Of a stretch of DNA of 64,000 nt, positions 43,961 to 56,230 are shown piece by piece. How positions within the stretch are numbered: position 1 is the stretch's first letter; each line of letters begins with the position of its first letter. The stretch is from Welwitschia mirabilis (Eukaryota; Gnetophyta; Gnetopsida; Welwitschiales): positions 47,578,508 to 47,642,507 of the forward strand of contig JBOZIK010000001.1 of NCBI GenBank assembly GCA_051453625.1, written 5' to 3'. Under the pieces are notes generated by a model. That model ran no database searches, was not told the origin of the DNA, and was given only the letters and a program-made list of their open reading frames with translations. The position numbers were made by a program, and so were the translations under genes.

Positions 43961-46780
43961 TACTAACTATAATTTATTAGAAATTATACATAATTATATC
44001 ATTAAAATTTATATTATAATCTAAAGATAGGCAAAAGTACAAATATAAGCTTTTCCTAATACATGAAATTACAAATTCAATATGCTATTTCCAACATAAG
44101 AATTTTAACTAATAATAATCCTAATAGATTTAATATACAAAAATAAATACTTTTCAATATTACTTCTCTATTAGAAGTATCATCTACTATGTATTTTTTA
44201 AATAATAAAAAAATCTAGGTTTATCAACTACTTTAGACCAACTTAACTAAAGAAACTAAAAACATATAAAGAAAAATTTATTTCTAAAGCTCAAAATAAG
44301 TACACCATAATATTCTTAAATTAAATTAACTAATAATAATGTAGTAAAATTTGATATGCAACAAGAAAAATTCTATGTTCATTTTTGAAATAGACAAACA
44401 AGAATAGAGATTATAGGCATAGTTAACTGTAATTTTCATCCTACTATATTTTAAGAATTTCTTCTATTTTTAGAGTTAATGAGTTTAAGAAGATAATCCT
44501 TATTATGAGATCTTTATTATCTATATATCTTTAGTTATTTAGAAGAAGGTTACATGTTTACACTTGTACTAGTATTAAGGGGTAACACTTGTATGTTAAT
44601 ATTTCTTTAAAATTTCAAAGATAGTTAATGGTAATCATCCTTTCTAACCATCTTCTTAAAATCCTTCTAGATGGACATGTAAATTCTTTGGGTAGTCCTC
44701 CTTTGCATCGTTTTTCTTATTCTTAGTCCACTAAGATGTTTTTCATTCTTGTTCTTTTTCATTTCCTATCTCATAAGATGTTAAAATATCAAAAATATAC
44801 ATATACATTTAAAATAGTCATTCATTATTTTTTTGTAAATAATGATAAAAATATCATGCATATATCAATTAAGCATATATTATGTCATTCATCACATTTT
44901 CAAACTTAATATTTTGAATTTTCTCATGCAAAGAAAATTTGTACAAAAATTATAAACAAAGGTTAAATATTTACTTAGTCATTATATTACTTCCTATTGT
45001 GAATGTTATTTTTGTGAGAAGAAATTTAACAAAAAACTTTTAAGGTGTTATAGAGTAATATTTTTAGAAGTGCAAAAATATATGGTAAATTTTTACCCTA
45101 AAACTTATCTTCTTGACACATAAATAGTTGGGGATTCATGTTTTTAACTTTACAATTTTATTGTTGAATTTATTTATTTATTTATTCAAATCTAATAGAT
45201 TGTGTTTTATTTAAAATCATTATAATATTCTACTTTAGCATTTATTTCTTAACTCGTACGTTTACATGCTAAATCTACCATCAATATAATTTATTTTCTA
45301 TCAATTTCATAAAATAAAAGTATTATTTACTTACATATAACATGTGTCAAAATTAAATTTTAATGGCCATAATAATTAATATCGGTAACCTCCTTTGCCA
45401 TATTATAGTCATTTTCTAAGCTATTTTTATGTGTCCTTGAATCCTCATTCTTCACTTATCCTTTCCTCCTACTTCACCTCTTCCATATCGATGACATCAC
45501 CTAAAGTGCTTACACTTTTTAATAATGGCATTGGAAAGAAGACAGAGTAAAATTTAAGGAGGGTATTTATTAAATTCTAGACCTAGTAAAAGTACTCCTA
45601 TCTAGTTACTTATTAAAAAAACTTATTAATGGATTATCAATATTATTTAATGATTATTGATTTACTATTTTATAGGCATTAAATAAAGGAATGTTTAAGA
45701 TTTGCAAAGGCACATTAAAGATAGGCTCAGACAATGAGTAGGAAGATTAGTTTAGTAAATTAGGATTTATAGTTAATTACTTAACACATGTCAAATATTT
45801 TTTAATAAAGTCCTCATATAGGACTTAATTTTGGGTTGAAAATTAATTAATTATCCTTTTTTAAAATTTTATACCATGACTTAGGCGTGTCTTATTATTT
45901 GATTCATCACTAATTAAACTGAGTTTATATGTATGTCTATTAAAAGATTTAAAAATATTCTAGATAATAAATCTATTGGAAATCATTTACCTCTCAATTA
46001 GTAAATTTACTTCTAAGTTAAAACTTTGTCATGGATTTTTGCTATCATGCTCAACTACATGTCATGAAGAAAGAAGATTCAGTAAGCAACCTATGAATTC
46101 TTTATTAGATAAATTTTCTTTAGAATTAGTTAAGTAGGTTATCATATTAGGAGAAAAATTTATAGTAAAGAGCTAAAGGTGTTGTTTAGTTATTAACTTG
46201 TTCTAAGCACTAACTGATAAGCATGCTTCATGAAAGGAAATGGCTTAAAGGGAAAAACATTCTCAAGAGGTTGTAAATTTTCACTAGACAATATTTTTTA
46301 GAGGATACTATATTTCAATTTATTAGAATAGATTTTCATATGACATTATGAAAATTTTTAATAAACATACATGTTATCATATGCCTTTGTATATGTGTGT
46401 GTTTATGTATGTGTGTTTTTGTGTGTGTGTGTGTATGTAACTATAAAAGAAATTTATTACCTAAAATTATAGAGGTTTTCATAGAATTAACTTTTAGATC
46501 TTCATTAATTCACCAATATTATTGATCATTTAATATTTAAGTTTTTTAACCAAAATTTTTATATATTGTCCTAGATTAATCTTTCATCTTTTCTTAGATC
46601 AACTTATTTTAGTATTTAGTTAACTTATTTTCTTGAAAAATTTGGTTCTATTGTAATAAAATAAAAAAAAAGTTTCTTCAAATCTTGGAAATTACATACC
46701 TGTGGTATGCATACCTATATTTTATTTATTATCGAGTAAGCCTTTTCTATTATTTTTCTAATTAAGCTTCATTTCCTTAG
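43961..46780. other. AT-rich stretch, nothing recognised
   Basis: About 2.8 kb without long frames or retroelement motifs. It contains a TG-rich microsatellite near its end. Confidence 0.45.
46389..46438 (+). repeat. TG/TA microsatellite
   Basis: Interrupted (TG)n run, including 'gtgtgtgtgtgtgtatgt' and 'tatgtgtgtgtttatgtatg'. Confidence 0.9.
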
Positions 46781-46860
46781 ATGTTTCAGCTTTTTATCAT
46801 ATTTGATCATGTCTCTGCACACTCAGCAAAATGTCTACCTGTTCTTCATCTCGATCATTA

Positions 46861-46960
46861 NNNNNNNNNNNNNNNNNNNNNNNNNNNNNNNNNNNNNNNN
46901 NNNNNNNNNNNNNNNNNNNNNNNNNNNNNNNNNNNNNNNNNNNNNNNNNNNNNNNNNNNN
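46861..46960. other. Assembly gap (100 N) flanked by a 52-bp exact repeat
   Basis: 46,809-46,860 and 46,961-47,012 are identical. Confidence 0.98.
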
Positions 46961-47012
46961 ATGTCTCTGCACACTCAGCAAAATGTCTACCTGTTCTTCA
47001 TCTCGATCATTA

Positions 47013-50000
47013 TCCGTACAGTATCTTGGACTAAAAAAAAGAAAGAAAAATAAAGAAACTAGAAAACAAAATCACCAAAAACTAGAACAGAAACACACTA
47101 TAAGACATCTTCTAGTGTTATCTAGATAACAAATGATATGGTATCGATTTATTACATAGTGAAAAACCAAAAACAAACTTGTGGTAAAAATAATAGAAAA
47201 TCCTAACCCTAGGCCATCATTCACCTATATTGTCTGGATGACAAACAGAATGACAAGCTTAAAAAACATGGAATGAAAAATAAAAATCATGAAAAAACAT
47301 GAAAATAAAATTTGCAATATTTATAGTAAAAATATAATGCTACTGAAATAAATACCTAAATGGAAATCCAAAGCACTTATCTAGGTAATGACAATCCTTG
47401 AACTTTATGTGGCCTTCTCTGGTAATATTGTTAAGATGTTACGGTGTGTATTTATGAAAATGTTATGTCCCTTATCACAAAGGTTATCTTACACTTTGGA
47501 ATCCCCATGAAAGGAATCCTAAAAAGAAGAAATGCTAAAAAATAATTTTTGATAAATTGTTCACAAATATTATAAACTAATAGAGAATTTCTAAAAATCT
47601 AGAATTAGAGAAGAACAAGTCTAATAAGATGTGTCAATGTTGTTTCTTTAGTGTAAGGGCATTTTCATTGAGTACAAGTGACTTCAGCTTGTATATTTTG
47701 AAAATGATTTTGTTAAAAGTCTTCCAAATCTCTTTCTTTATGCCTTTTCTACTTCCAAGATATCTAGTATATTTCCTCAAGGATATGACCATTTAAATTA
47801 GTTTAAACATTGTCTAATGACTCTAAATGGCTAGTTTCAGATGTCTAAGGGTTATTATTGTTTCATAGTATTTTTCGGAGTAGACATATTTAATCTCATA
47901 TACATTCTTCTCATAAATGTATTTAATATTAATAAAGATCTTTAATGTAAATGTCTTCAACATGTAAGTTATCTTGAGTTAACTTGCTCAAACTTCAACA
48001 AGCTTTGATCTATTCTTTTTCCTATCCCTCTGGCATTATGAATTCATTATGCAAAGTCTTCTTAGATATCTGGAGAATGAAAAAATCTTGATTAACACCC
48101 TTATAATTATTTATGGTTAAATTATATTATTCATTATATTAAATGCAAATGTCAATAAACACTAGATGAGTACGCAATATCATTCTTCCATAGGAACAAC
48201 TCAAGTATACTTAGCAAAAATGGCATAATATTAATAATTCTATAATGAAGTTAACAAGAAAAATAAAGAGTTTCAAATTTTTTTTAAACTTTAATTACTA
48301 ATATGGAAAGAGAAATGAGCTTTAAAGGTCTAGCTTAAATTATCTAATAACACACCTTCATTCTAATAGATCATGAAATTCTTGAAACATAGGCTAACAT
48401 TATCAAGTCATGATGGTTCAAGCATGGTGATATAATCTTATTTACTACATGAGTGTTAATGAATTTAATAGTCACTTTGATCTTTCATAGCCCTTCATGA
48501 ATATAAATAGTAAAGACAAAATTGTACTTAAGATCTATAACATGACACTGACTATAACCAATAAATAGTGATAGAACTTAATAATGTAGTCTCACCAAAG
48601 GATTAAAAGTATTGTTTTAACATGCATTAGAAATCGAAGAGTGAATGACTACTCTTATATTAAGATAAAAAATAATTTCACCTAATACTGTGTTGAGAAT
48701 TTATTTTGAAAATTCATTAGGAAAGTAGGAAAGTAAGCAAACTCTAAGTTTTTGCCTAACTTATCTATTCGCAATCCTTAACTATAATGATATACTACAC
48801 TTTTTCTATAACATAAACTATCAAGTAATAATGGCTTGGATCATGATGAATGATTTCATTCATCATATAAAGTTCGGTAAATTCAATAGCCACTTGATCC
48901 TTGATAGCCTTAAAATAATAATGGAAAGTAAGAAAGTAAGTACCAAAAATCTATAAAATTAAAGAAGACTTAGATAAAATGATTATATAATTTACCTAAA
49001 TAATAATATAATTTAATACTAAATTTGTTATTTAAGCATTAAAAGTACAAAGCGATTTGCAACTTAAAATCAAAAAAAGGCAACTAGTATGTATTAAAAG
49101 AAAGGCACATTACATCAAAGGAAGAAGCAAGCTAGAAAGAACTTCTCAAGCTATCTTTAAAGCAAGCTCACTCCTAAAGAAAGTAATTAAAAGGCCATGT
49201 CAAGTTCATACTTCAAAGGATCTATATTTTCACCAAAATGCAGGACATTACAAATGAGCACTCAAGGCTCTTTTATAGGCAAATATGGATTGTGGAGTGG
49301 TTACAAGCCTTTAGCATATAACGTTAGGTGAGTAGTTATAAAATATGACATGTAGCATTAGGTGGAGTTTTTATCATCATGCATTAGGTAGAAATCATTA
49401 TGAAAAGCCCAACATTTAACTTTTAAATGCTACTACTTTTTCTAACCGCTATTATTACCATGTGTCTCCACTATCATCCTACTCAACACTACCACATGTC
49501 ACTACGACATGTTATTGTCCTCACCACCATGTGTCATCAAATATGTTAGTTATTGTTAATGTGAAATCCAATTAAGCCCATAATTTCATTTGAATATATT
49601 TTGCATGATAAGTCAGGAACATGAGTTTTAAATTATTTTGCTTAGAAGGACTGATAGCACTTGTGAGGACAGGCAGTGGTACTAGTGTTATAGTTTAGAT
49701 GATCATTATTTTTAAGCATGTCCTCAAAGTGAGATAATTATTTTTAAAAAGTCATGAAAAGATGATAAATCCATGGTTATTATAGAAAATAAGTAGAAAA
49801 TGTGTTTTTTGTAATAAATTAGTTATATTGATGTTTTTTATCAAGATAAATTGGTCAATCAACTTGATTAGAATATCAATTTTTACATGTTAATACATGG
49901 TAATGAAAATGAAAAAAATTCAAACATCTATAAATGCAAAATGTGCAATACCTAATATAATGACCACTTTATTGATTTTTTTGTGAATCATATTTTTATT

Positions 50001-50155
50001 AAATAGATCACAATGTTAAACAAATAAGATATCCTCTAAATAAACCTATAAAACATCAAAAATTAGTAAGAAGATTTTCAAGCGCATGAATTAGAAAAGT
50101 AATTACAAATTCATCTTCAAATCCCACCTTTTCTTTTTTATTTTAACATTTTTCC
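47013..50155. other. AT-rich stretch, nothing firmly recognised
   Basis: No retroelement coding motif. Two diverged related blocks (about 48,290-48,620 and 48,730-49,010) share phrases such as 'caagt.at.atggtt' and 'aattcaatagccact.tgatcctt.atagcc'. 49,250-49,560 has an LTR-like look ('ctcttttataggcaaatatg', a possible TATA region) and could belong to the Ty3 fragment that follows, but no ends were found. Confidence 0.35.
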
Positions 50156-50159
50156 ACAA

Positions 50160-50625
50160 TTACTTTGATCTTAAAATTTTATACCATGAGGGCAAAGGTA
50201 ATAAAGTTGCAGATGCTCTTAGTAGACATGGCTATTTTAAAACTATTATGGAAATTCAAAATCAGATACCTATTATTATTTTGAAAGGTCAAAAAAAAGA
50301 TCTAAATTGTCAAAAATTAAAGGATAGTTAGAGAAATCAACAATTTATGAGACTTTAGTATTGCTTTAAAAGGTATTATTAAATTCAAGGGAATAATGTT
50401 GGTTTTAAATGTAGATGAAATCAAATAAAAGATAATATTTGAATTTCATAATCCTCTAATATTAGATCATCCTAGAGGAATAAAGATGTACCAAAACATG
50501 AAGCAAAAATTTTTTGATAACCAGGGATGAAAAAGGATATAGCAAAATTTGTATCAAGGTTTCTAAATTATCAACAAGTTAAGACAAAACATAGGAATCC
50601 AGTAGGACTATTTTATAGTTGAAGG
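50160..50625 (+). pseudogene. Ty3/gypsy RNase H end and integrase zinc region
   Basis: 'YHEGKGNKVADALSRHGYF' near 50,184-50,240 is the universal end of Ty3 RNase H (N-x-V-A-D-A-L-S-R). About 230 bases later come 'HPRGIKMYQNMKQKFFDNQG' and 'YQQ'-like sequence near 50,460-50,570, a decayed H-x-G-x-x-K-T ... F-W-W-P-G-M block with the C-x-x-C damaged. The fragment stops near 50,625, where copia sequence takes over. Confidence 0.75.
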
Positions 50626-50639
50626 TAGGAAGAAAAAGT

Positions 50640-52384
50640 CTCTGAACAAAACACACAACTCAAAGAAAATAAAGAAGGGAATATTGCGAATGAGGTAGTA
50701 GCAGTAACACCTGTTAGTTCCCAAAACTCAATGCCAGAAAGTTAAAAATCAACGTCAAAGGCATCATTGTCAGAGGAGAGTGAGTCATCGAAAAAGTTCA
50801 AATCACTCAAATACGATATTTATGCCACATCTCCACTAGTATTGTTTATTAGAGATCCTATTTTTGTTGAAGAAATAATGGAGAAACTGGAATGGAGGAG
50901 TGCAATGAAAGATAAACTTCAGGACATACAATGAAACCAAACATGGAAGCTTGTTAATCTACCAGAAGGTAAAAATGCAATTAGCTTGAAATGGATTTTT
51001 AAAGCTAAGTACTTAGCTGATGATAGCATTCAAAAACACAAGGCAAGGTTAGTGGTCAGAGGCTATGCACAGCAACAAGGTCTAGATTACGAAGAGATGT
51101 TTTCATCTGTTGCTCGATTCAAAATGGTTAGAATTATTCTAGCACTCGCAGCTCAAAAATAGTGGAAGGTCTTTTAATTTGATGTTAAGTCGACATTCCT
51201 AAATGGTGAGTTAGAAGAGGAGGTGTATGTGTGTCAGCCCTCAGGCTTCGAAAGCTAGAAGAATTCAGATAAAGTGTTTCAGCTAAGAAAGGTGCTTTAT
51301 GACCTCAAGCAGACCCCTCAAGCATGGTACTTCAAAATTGATGATTTCTTCCATAAAAATGGGTTCGAAAGGAGTATGCACGAGCCTACTCTATATCTGA
51401 AAAGGCAAGGTATGAATGACATTATAATAGTCAGTCTCTATGTAGATGGTATGATCTACACGAGCTCTTCTTTGCATCTTATTTTGGAGTTTAAGGAGTC
51501 CATGAAGAGCATGTTCGAAATGACAGATTTGGGAGAGTTGCATTATTTCTTAGGACTAGAAATAGGTCAGACTACTGCTATGATTTTTATGTCTCAAAAG
51601 AAATATGTATAAGATACTCTGAAGAAATTCAACATGACCAGCTGCAAAACAGCCATCACTCCCATGAACATCAATAAAAGATTAAGGTCTGATGATGAAA
51701 CAGGAATGGCAGAGGCAAGTATATACAGAAGCTTAATTGGTCGTTTGATTTATCTAACTCATTCTTGTCCAGATGTGACTTTTTCAGTTGGAGTACTATC
51801 ATAATTCATGCACAAGCTATCCAAGCATCATTTTGGTGCAGCTAAAAGAGTGTTACGATATCTGGCTGGCGCAAAGGAGTTCAGGGTCTGGTTTCAAAAA
51901 GTAAAGAATTTTCATCTTAAAGGATATTCGAATAGTGACTGGGCAAGCTCAGTGGAGGATAGAAGAATCACATCTAGTAATTGTTTTGTGCTTGGTTCAG
52001 CAGAAATATCATGGGGGTCGAAGAAAGAAGCCACAGTAGTACTTTCTTCTACCAAGACGGAGTATGTTACAGCCACTACTATGGCATGCCAAGCTGTATG
52101 GTTATGAAGGATTTTGCATGATTTAGGTGAAGAACAGATCAATGCAACCAGCATACTTTGTGATAACAGCTCTGCTTTTATGCTTGCAAAGAATTCGGTG
52201 TATCACAGCAGAACCAAACATATTGAGATTAAACACCATGTCATAAGGGAGCTGATGTTCAAAGATGAGGTCAAATTGGAAAGTTACAACATAGAAAATT
52301 AAGTAGCAGACCTAATGACTAAAAGTTTACCCCAAATGAAGCATGAAGAGTTTTGTTCACACCTGGGAATCTCCACGTTTGAAT
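50640..52384 (+). pseudogene. Copia RT and RNase H, long and relatively well kept
   Basis: The best preserved coding relic. The linker before RT is serine- and lysine-rich ('LSEESESSKKFKSL'). RT: 'WKLVNLPEGKNAISLKWIFK', 'HKARLVVRGYAQQQGLDYEE', 'FDVKSTFLNGELEEEVYVCQ', 'LRKVLYDLKQTPQAWY'. The catalytic site near 51,436 is 'SLYVDGM', with the second Asp replaced by Gly. RNase H: 'GYSNSDWASSVEDRRITSSN', 'STKTEYVTATTMACQAVWL', 'LCDNSSAFMLAKN', 'HSRTKHIEIKHHVIREL', 'VADLMTKSLPQMKHEEF'. Only about eight stops or shifts in 1.7 kb. Gag, protease and integrase are absent. The 5' side abuts a Ty3 fragment. Confidence 0.88.
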
Positions 52385-52394
52385 AAAAGGGAAG
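52385..52394 (+). promoter_or_regulatory. Polypurine tract
   Basis: 'aaaagggaag' directly before the LTR start. Plus-strand primer of the copia element. Confidence 0.75.
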
Positions 52395-52644
52395 TGTTGG
52401 AAATCAAGTTGATTCGAACTTCCTGTAGTTTGTTATTCAGTTAGAGTTAATAAGTTAGAGTCTGATTTCTAGCTAGTAAAATGTGTAAGTAGTTGAGATA
52501 TTTTAGCTATTTTATTATCTCCTTTTTCAAATTATCGTTGTTGTGTTGCCTATTTAAAGGCTATGAACTTGTTTAATAAAAACATGGTGTCGAGCATCAA
52601 TTTCTTTGCACATAAATCTGTTATTCTATTATAAATTACCAACA
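52395..52644 (+). mobile_element. Copia 3' LTR, short (250 bp)
   Basis: Begins TGTTGGAAATCAAG after the purine tract and ends 'aattaccaaca'. Contains 'tgcctatttaaagg' (TATA-like near 52,550). The TG...CA ends and the size fit a short copia LTR. No partner 5' LTR is present in the window. Confidence 0.75.
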
Positions 52645-53160
52645 TTTACAACTCTAAGCCTATGCATATACTCCATTCATTCCTTTTCTTAGGAACAACT
52701 TGTATGGGGCTTGTCAATTCTAAATCTGATATAGAATAGATGAAACATACTTTTAATAACCTCAATATCTCTTATCTAATAACTTCATGCATCTGAGAAT
52801 TATAGCTTCTCTTTGGTTGTCTAACAAGTTTAATTGTATTGTCTAAATGTATTCTATGATAATATATAGTGATGTTTATTCTTGTTATATCTACATGGGT
52901 CAAATCAAAAGCTTTGGATCTTCTAGTGAGGACTCTTTTTAGTTTTCTCTTTTAGGAATAAGTAAGATTGTCATTTATAATCAATAGTTTATTTCCCTAA
53001 TCTCAATGTATTTTAATCCTTCTTACAGAGGTGGATTTTTAATCTTATCTTCCTCATTTTTAGTTTCTATGGTTAAGAAGTATTTTTTTTTATTACCTTT
53101 TTCTTGATCCTTTAATATTACTTGAATCATAATCGAATTTACATCTTCCTCTTTACTATT
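52645..53160. other. Unassigned, probably downstream of the minus-strand Ty3 protease
   Basis: No motif could be read with confidence. By position it would be the protease-RT linker or RT start of the Ty3 relic to the right. Confidence 0.3.
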
Positions 53161-53164
53161 ATTA

Positions 53165-53560
53165 ATAGAATGCTTAGCTGAAATTTTGATTTATTGAATG
53201 AGATCCTTTTGATTAATCTGTATGACTCCTTTTCTTGAGTAAATGGTTGCATTAGCTATGTCCACCCATAGTCTTCCTAATATAATGGGATGAATATTAC
53301 CTTTGTTGTTATTACTACCAAATCCACGACGTACCTAAATCCTTAAATTTCAATAAAAGTGTTTTCCATGATATCCTTGGGATTAACTATTGATCCATTT
53401 GTGAAATATACTTGCCCCTAATAAGGTATTAATTTGGAACTTTTTAAGTGTCCATAAGTTTCATAGTAGATGATGTTGATACTAGATCCTAAATCTACCA
53501 CTACCTCTACCTTGTAAGCTTCTTATGTTACAATATTAACTACTGATATAGCTAGATTAC
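53165..53560 (-). pseudogene. Minus-strand Ty3/gypsy-type aspartic protease
   Basis: Minus strand: 'KVEVVVDLGSSINIIYYETY' near 53,515, a retropepsin active site with D-L-G-S-S in place of D-x-G-S-S with its surrounding V-D. Then 'LKSSKLIPY', 'GQVYFTNGSIVNPKDIMEN', 'FRYVVDLVVI' and a decayed 'P-I-I-L-G-R-x-W' block near 53,280. Layout matches retropepsin domains of Ty3-type pol. Confidence 0.65.
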
Positions 53561-53948
53561 TATATTTTCTTGATCTAGTTTCCTTACAAAGATTGAGTAA
53601 AATCCCAAGATACTTGATCCATTTTATCCATTTTTAGTTCATATTCCCTCGTTTTCTCCTATTTTCCTTATTTCTCTCTTCTCTTACTTTTGTAAAGATC
53701 TTTCATTTGTTTTCAATAAAGAGGGATATCTTTCAACATTTTAATTAGGTACAAAAATAGTGGTATCTTTAAGTGCTTTATAAAATATTTCACATCTCTT
53801 TCTTCTCTCTTCCTAGGATCTTTTATTATCTTACTTCTTACTGGGAAGGGTAGTGTATCTTCTTATGTTTTTTAACCTTCATATGAATCTTCAATTGATT
53901 GTTCTTTAGTAATAATTTTCTTTGATATGGTTCCAACAATCCTACAAT

Positions 53949-54250
53949 CTACTTCTCTAAGGTTTGGTCGAGGTTGACTTGGTATTGTAATTTCTTGAAG
54001 TTTTTGTCCTTTGTTATAATTTGAATGGCTAGTATCCTAATTTCTCCAATTTTTATAATAATCATATTATTGTTACCTTTTTGATTGGATAAACCTCTGC
54101 ATAGGATTTTCTCTTCTATTTTGCCACTTTCTAATTTGGTATGATAAGATTTCTTCCTTGCATGGGGTATATTATTTGGATTATACTCAATTTTCTTAAT
54201 GCCTAGCCATTTTACAAAATTCTGCATCCAAGGACAATCTATCTCATACT
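53949..54250 (-). pseudogene. Minus-strand Ty3 gag C-terminal region, unrecognised frame
   Basis: A 92-codon minus-strand frame between gag and protease. It contains 'DCPWMQNFVKWLGIKKIEY' and 'NNIPHARKKSYHTKLESGK'. Its position suggests the gag-protease linker. It is basic and asparagine-rich, with no zinc knuckle that I can see. Confidence 0.4.
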
Positions 54251-54479
54251 TCTCATCCTATTTTAACTTATTTACTTCTTCTATAAAGGCTTTAGTTTTA
54301 TATTAATCTCTTCAAATATTTTTTTATATTTCATTTCTTCTCTAGATTTGTCCTAAATTTTATTTACCTTTTCCTTTCCTCTTTTCTCATTTTGATTCCA
54401 TCCTTGGCTCATCCTATATAGTTTATTAATACCCTCCTTAATTTCTTGAGTATTTCCATTTTTTATACTCCCTTCATGC

Positions 54480-55000
54480 ACATATATTAATTTTTTTTAA
54501 AGTACCATTCCTTAATACTCTTAATAGAGCTTTCATCCTTTCTCTGAGGTTTGTCCCATGGTTTGGGCATTTTGTTATTAGAATCTAATACATATCCATA
54601 AAATCATCAAATCTTTCATTCTCTTTTTATTTGATGTTTAAAATTTAATCTCTTAAGTTTTTAATAACCCTTACAAGTTGATATTTACCTAGAAAAGATA
54701 TCCTAAGTGCATTCCAATCCTTAAAAGTATGATGTAGAAACCTATAGAACCATAATTATGCATTTCCTTTTAGTGAAAAGGAAAAATGCCTTAAAAAATT
54801 AGNNNNNNNNNNNNNNNNNNNNNNNNNNNNNNNNNNNNNNNNNNNNNNNNNNNNNNNNNNNNNNNNNNNNNNNNNNNNNNNNNNNNNNNNNNNNNNNNNN
54901 NNGGAGACACCTATAGAACCATAATTATGCCGTTCCTTTTAGTGAAAAGGAAAAATGCCTTAAAAAATTAGATTCAGTTTCTAAATAATTGGCACTATAA
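54480..55000 (-). pseudogene. Minus-strand Ty3/gypsy gag (Retrotrans_gag-like)
   Basis: Read from high to low: 'FKAFFLFTKRKCIIMVL' (F-P-F-S-L-K-G-N-A-Y-x-W-F with damage), 'TSYF', 'GLECT' (D-W-x-x-L), 'GYLF'-type and 'NLRDQILN'-like sequence, then 'FYGYVLDSNNKMPKPWDKPQ'. This is the capsid part of Ty3 gag. It is interrupted by a gap with a duplicated 63-base flank. Confidence 0.6.
54803..54902. other. Assembly gap (100 N) flanked by a 63-bp near-exact repeat
   Basis: 54,740-54,802 and 54,909-54,971 differ at two adjacent bases only. Confidence 0.97.
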
Positions 55001-55477
55001 AAAGAGTCAAAAAGGCTTAAGTGTAATATTGGTTCTTATTCTCTCTTTCCCTCAAATATGAGGATATTAGCAGTATTAATATTTCTAGTTTTCTCTAAAG
55101 TTTCTAAAATAGAAGAATCTATAAGTTTTGGAGTAGTGGAGACATAATAATTAATTCTTAAAGGTGTGAAGTCCATTAGTTCCTCTTCGCCCCTATACAG
55201 TCCTCCAATTAGGGTAAAAGTCTTCTTTGTGGTTTAGGCTTGGATTAGCAAGTCAATCTTGTCTTGTAGCTCCTCTTGACTCCTCCTCAAGGATTTCATG
55301 TCTTTTATGAGATCATAGGATTCTATTATTACCTGATTTGAACTATCAATTTTTTCATCCAACTTATACTTTTACAGTTTTAGACATACCTTACTTTTTC
55401 ATCTCTTCATATTTCTTGCCTATTGTTTGTTAACGGAGTCTTCATCATGATGGTCCTTAAAAAGATGTTAAAATGCC

Positions 55478-55497
55478 CTCCTTCTAGCACCAAAATG
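55478..55497 (-). promoter_or_regulatory. Possible primer-binding site of the minus-strand Ty3 element
   Basis: On the minus strand, 'cttatca' is followed by 'ttttggtgctagaaggaggg'. The 'ttggtgctagaa' form is one seen after the 5' LTR in plant Ty3 elements. The LTR would then extend to higher coordinates from about 55,500. Its outer end was not found. Confidence 0.4.
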
Positions 55498-55932
55498 ATA
55501 AGCATGTTTTGTGTAATTTAAAACTAAAAATAAAGAGAATATTAAAACTATTTTAATCAAAAACTTGTAATATTAAGCTATAACTACTACATATAGACTT
55601 AAATCATTCAGACAATAAGTTGTTAAGGTCTATCCTAAGATTTTTAAAGACCATAATCTTTCTATTCATCAGTACACTTCCTTTCTCAAGAACTACTGTT
55701 CTTCGCAAAACTATGTTCTGATTTATTCAAGTGCACATGTACATATATATAACTGTGGGAGGGGAAGAAATAAACATGAAGCTGATCAGATAAGACATGC
55801 GCTGTTTCTTTGTAAGCAATGCAAAATATTAATATTAACTTTATAGCTAAATTAATACTAAGAGCAAAGAAAAGAAATATGAACTCTTTTTGGATTTCAT
55901 GAAAACCATATTAAAATTGTATTCCAATCAAC

Positions 55933-56190
55933 TTAATGAAAATTGTTACTGCCCTTTGGGGGTACATGCATATAGAATTTTAGGTTTTCAACTGTTTTAT
56001 ATGAATTTTCTTCTTCTTCGAAAATATCTTTTAAGAGTGTATTTTTGAAAACCAAAAAGATCCTTTTTTCTCTTTTTCTCTTCTCTTTATACAAGGAGTC
56101 TGTTAACTCCACTTTCTTAGGTGCCACCACTGGTTGTTGTAGTGTAACTACCTCCCAGCTACCACCTGTCGCTTTTCCTTTATCTTCCAT
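55933..56190 (-). CDS. Unrecognised 85-residue ORF
   Basis: Reads from ATG 56,190 (an upstream in-frame start lies at 56,217). It begins 'MEDKGKATGGSWEVVTLQQP', then 'VAPKKVELTDSLYKEKRKRE' and 'LLKDIFEEEENSYKTV'. The stop is at 55,933. It is highly charged with no membrane segment and no family I recognise. Codon use looks gene-like. It sits just beyond the presumed 5' end of the minus-strand Ty3 element, in the place of its LTR or in host DNA. It could be a first exon, a captured gene piece or chance. Confidence 0.3.
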   Translation of the reverse strand: MEDKGKATGGSWEVVTLQQPVVAPKKVELTDSLYKEKRKREKRIFLVFKNTLLKDIFEEEENSYKTVENLKFYMHVPPKGSNNFH

Positions 56191-56230
56191 TATTATTTCT
56201 TCACATTCAGTTATCAAATTGATTAATTAA

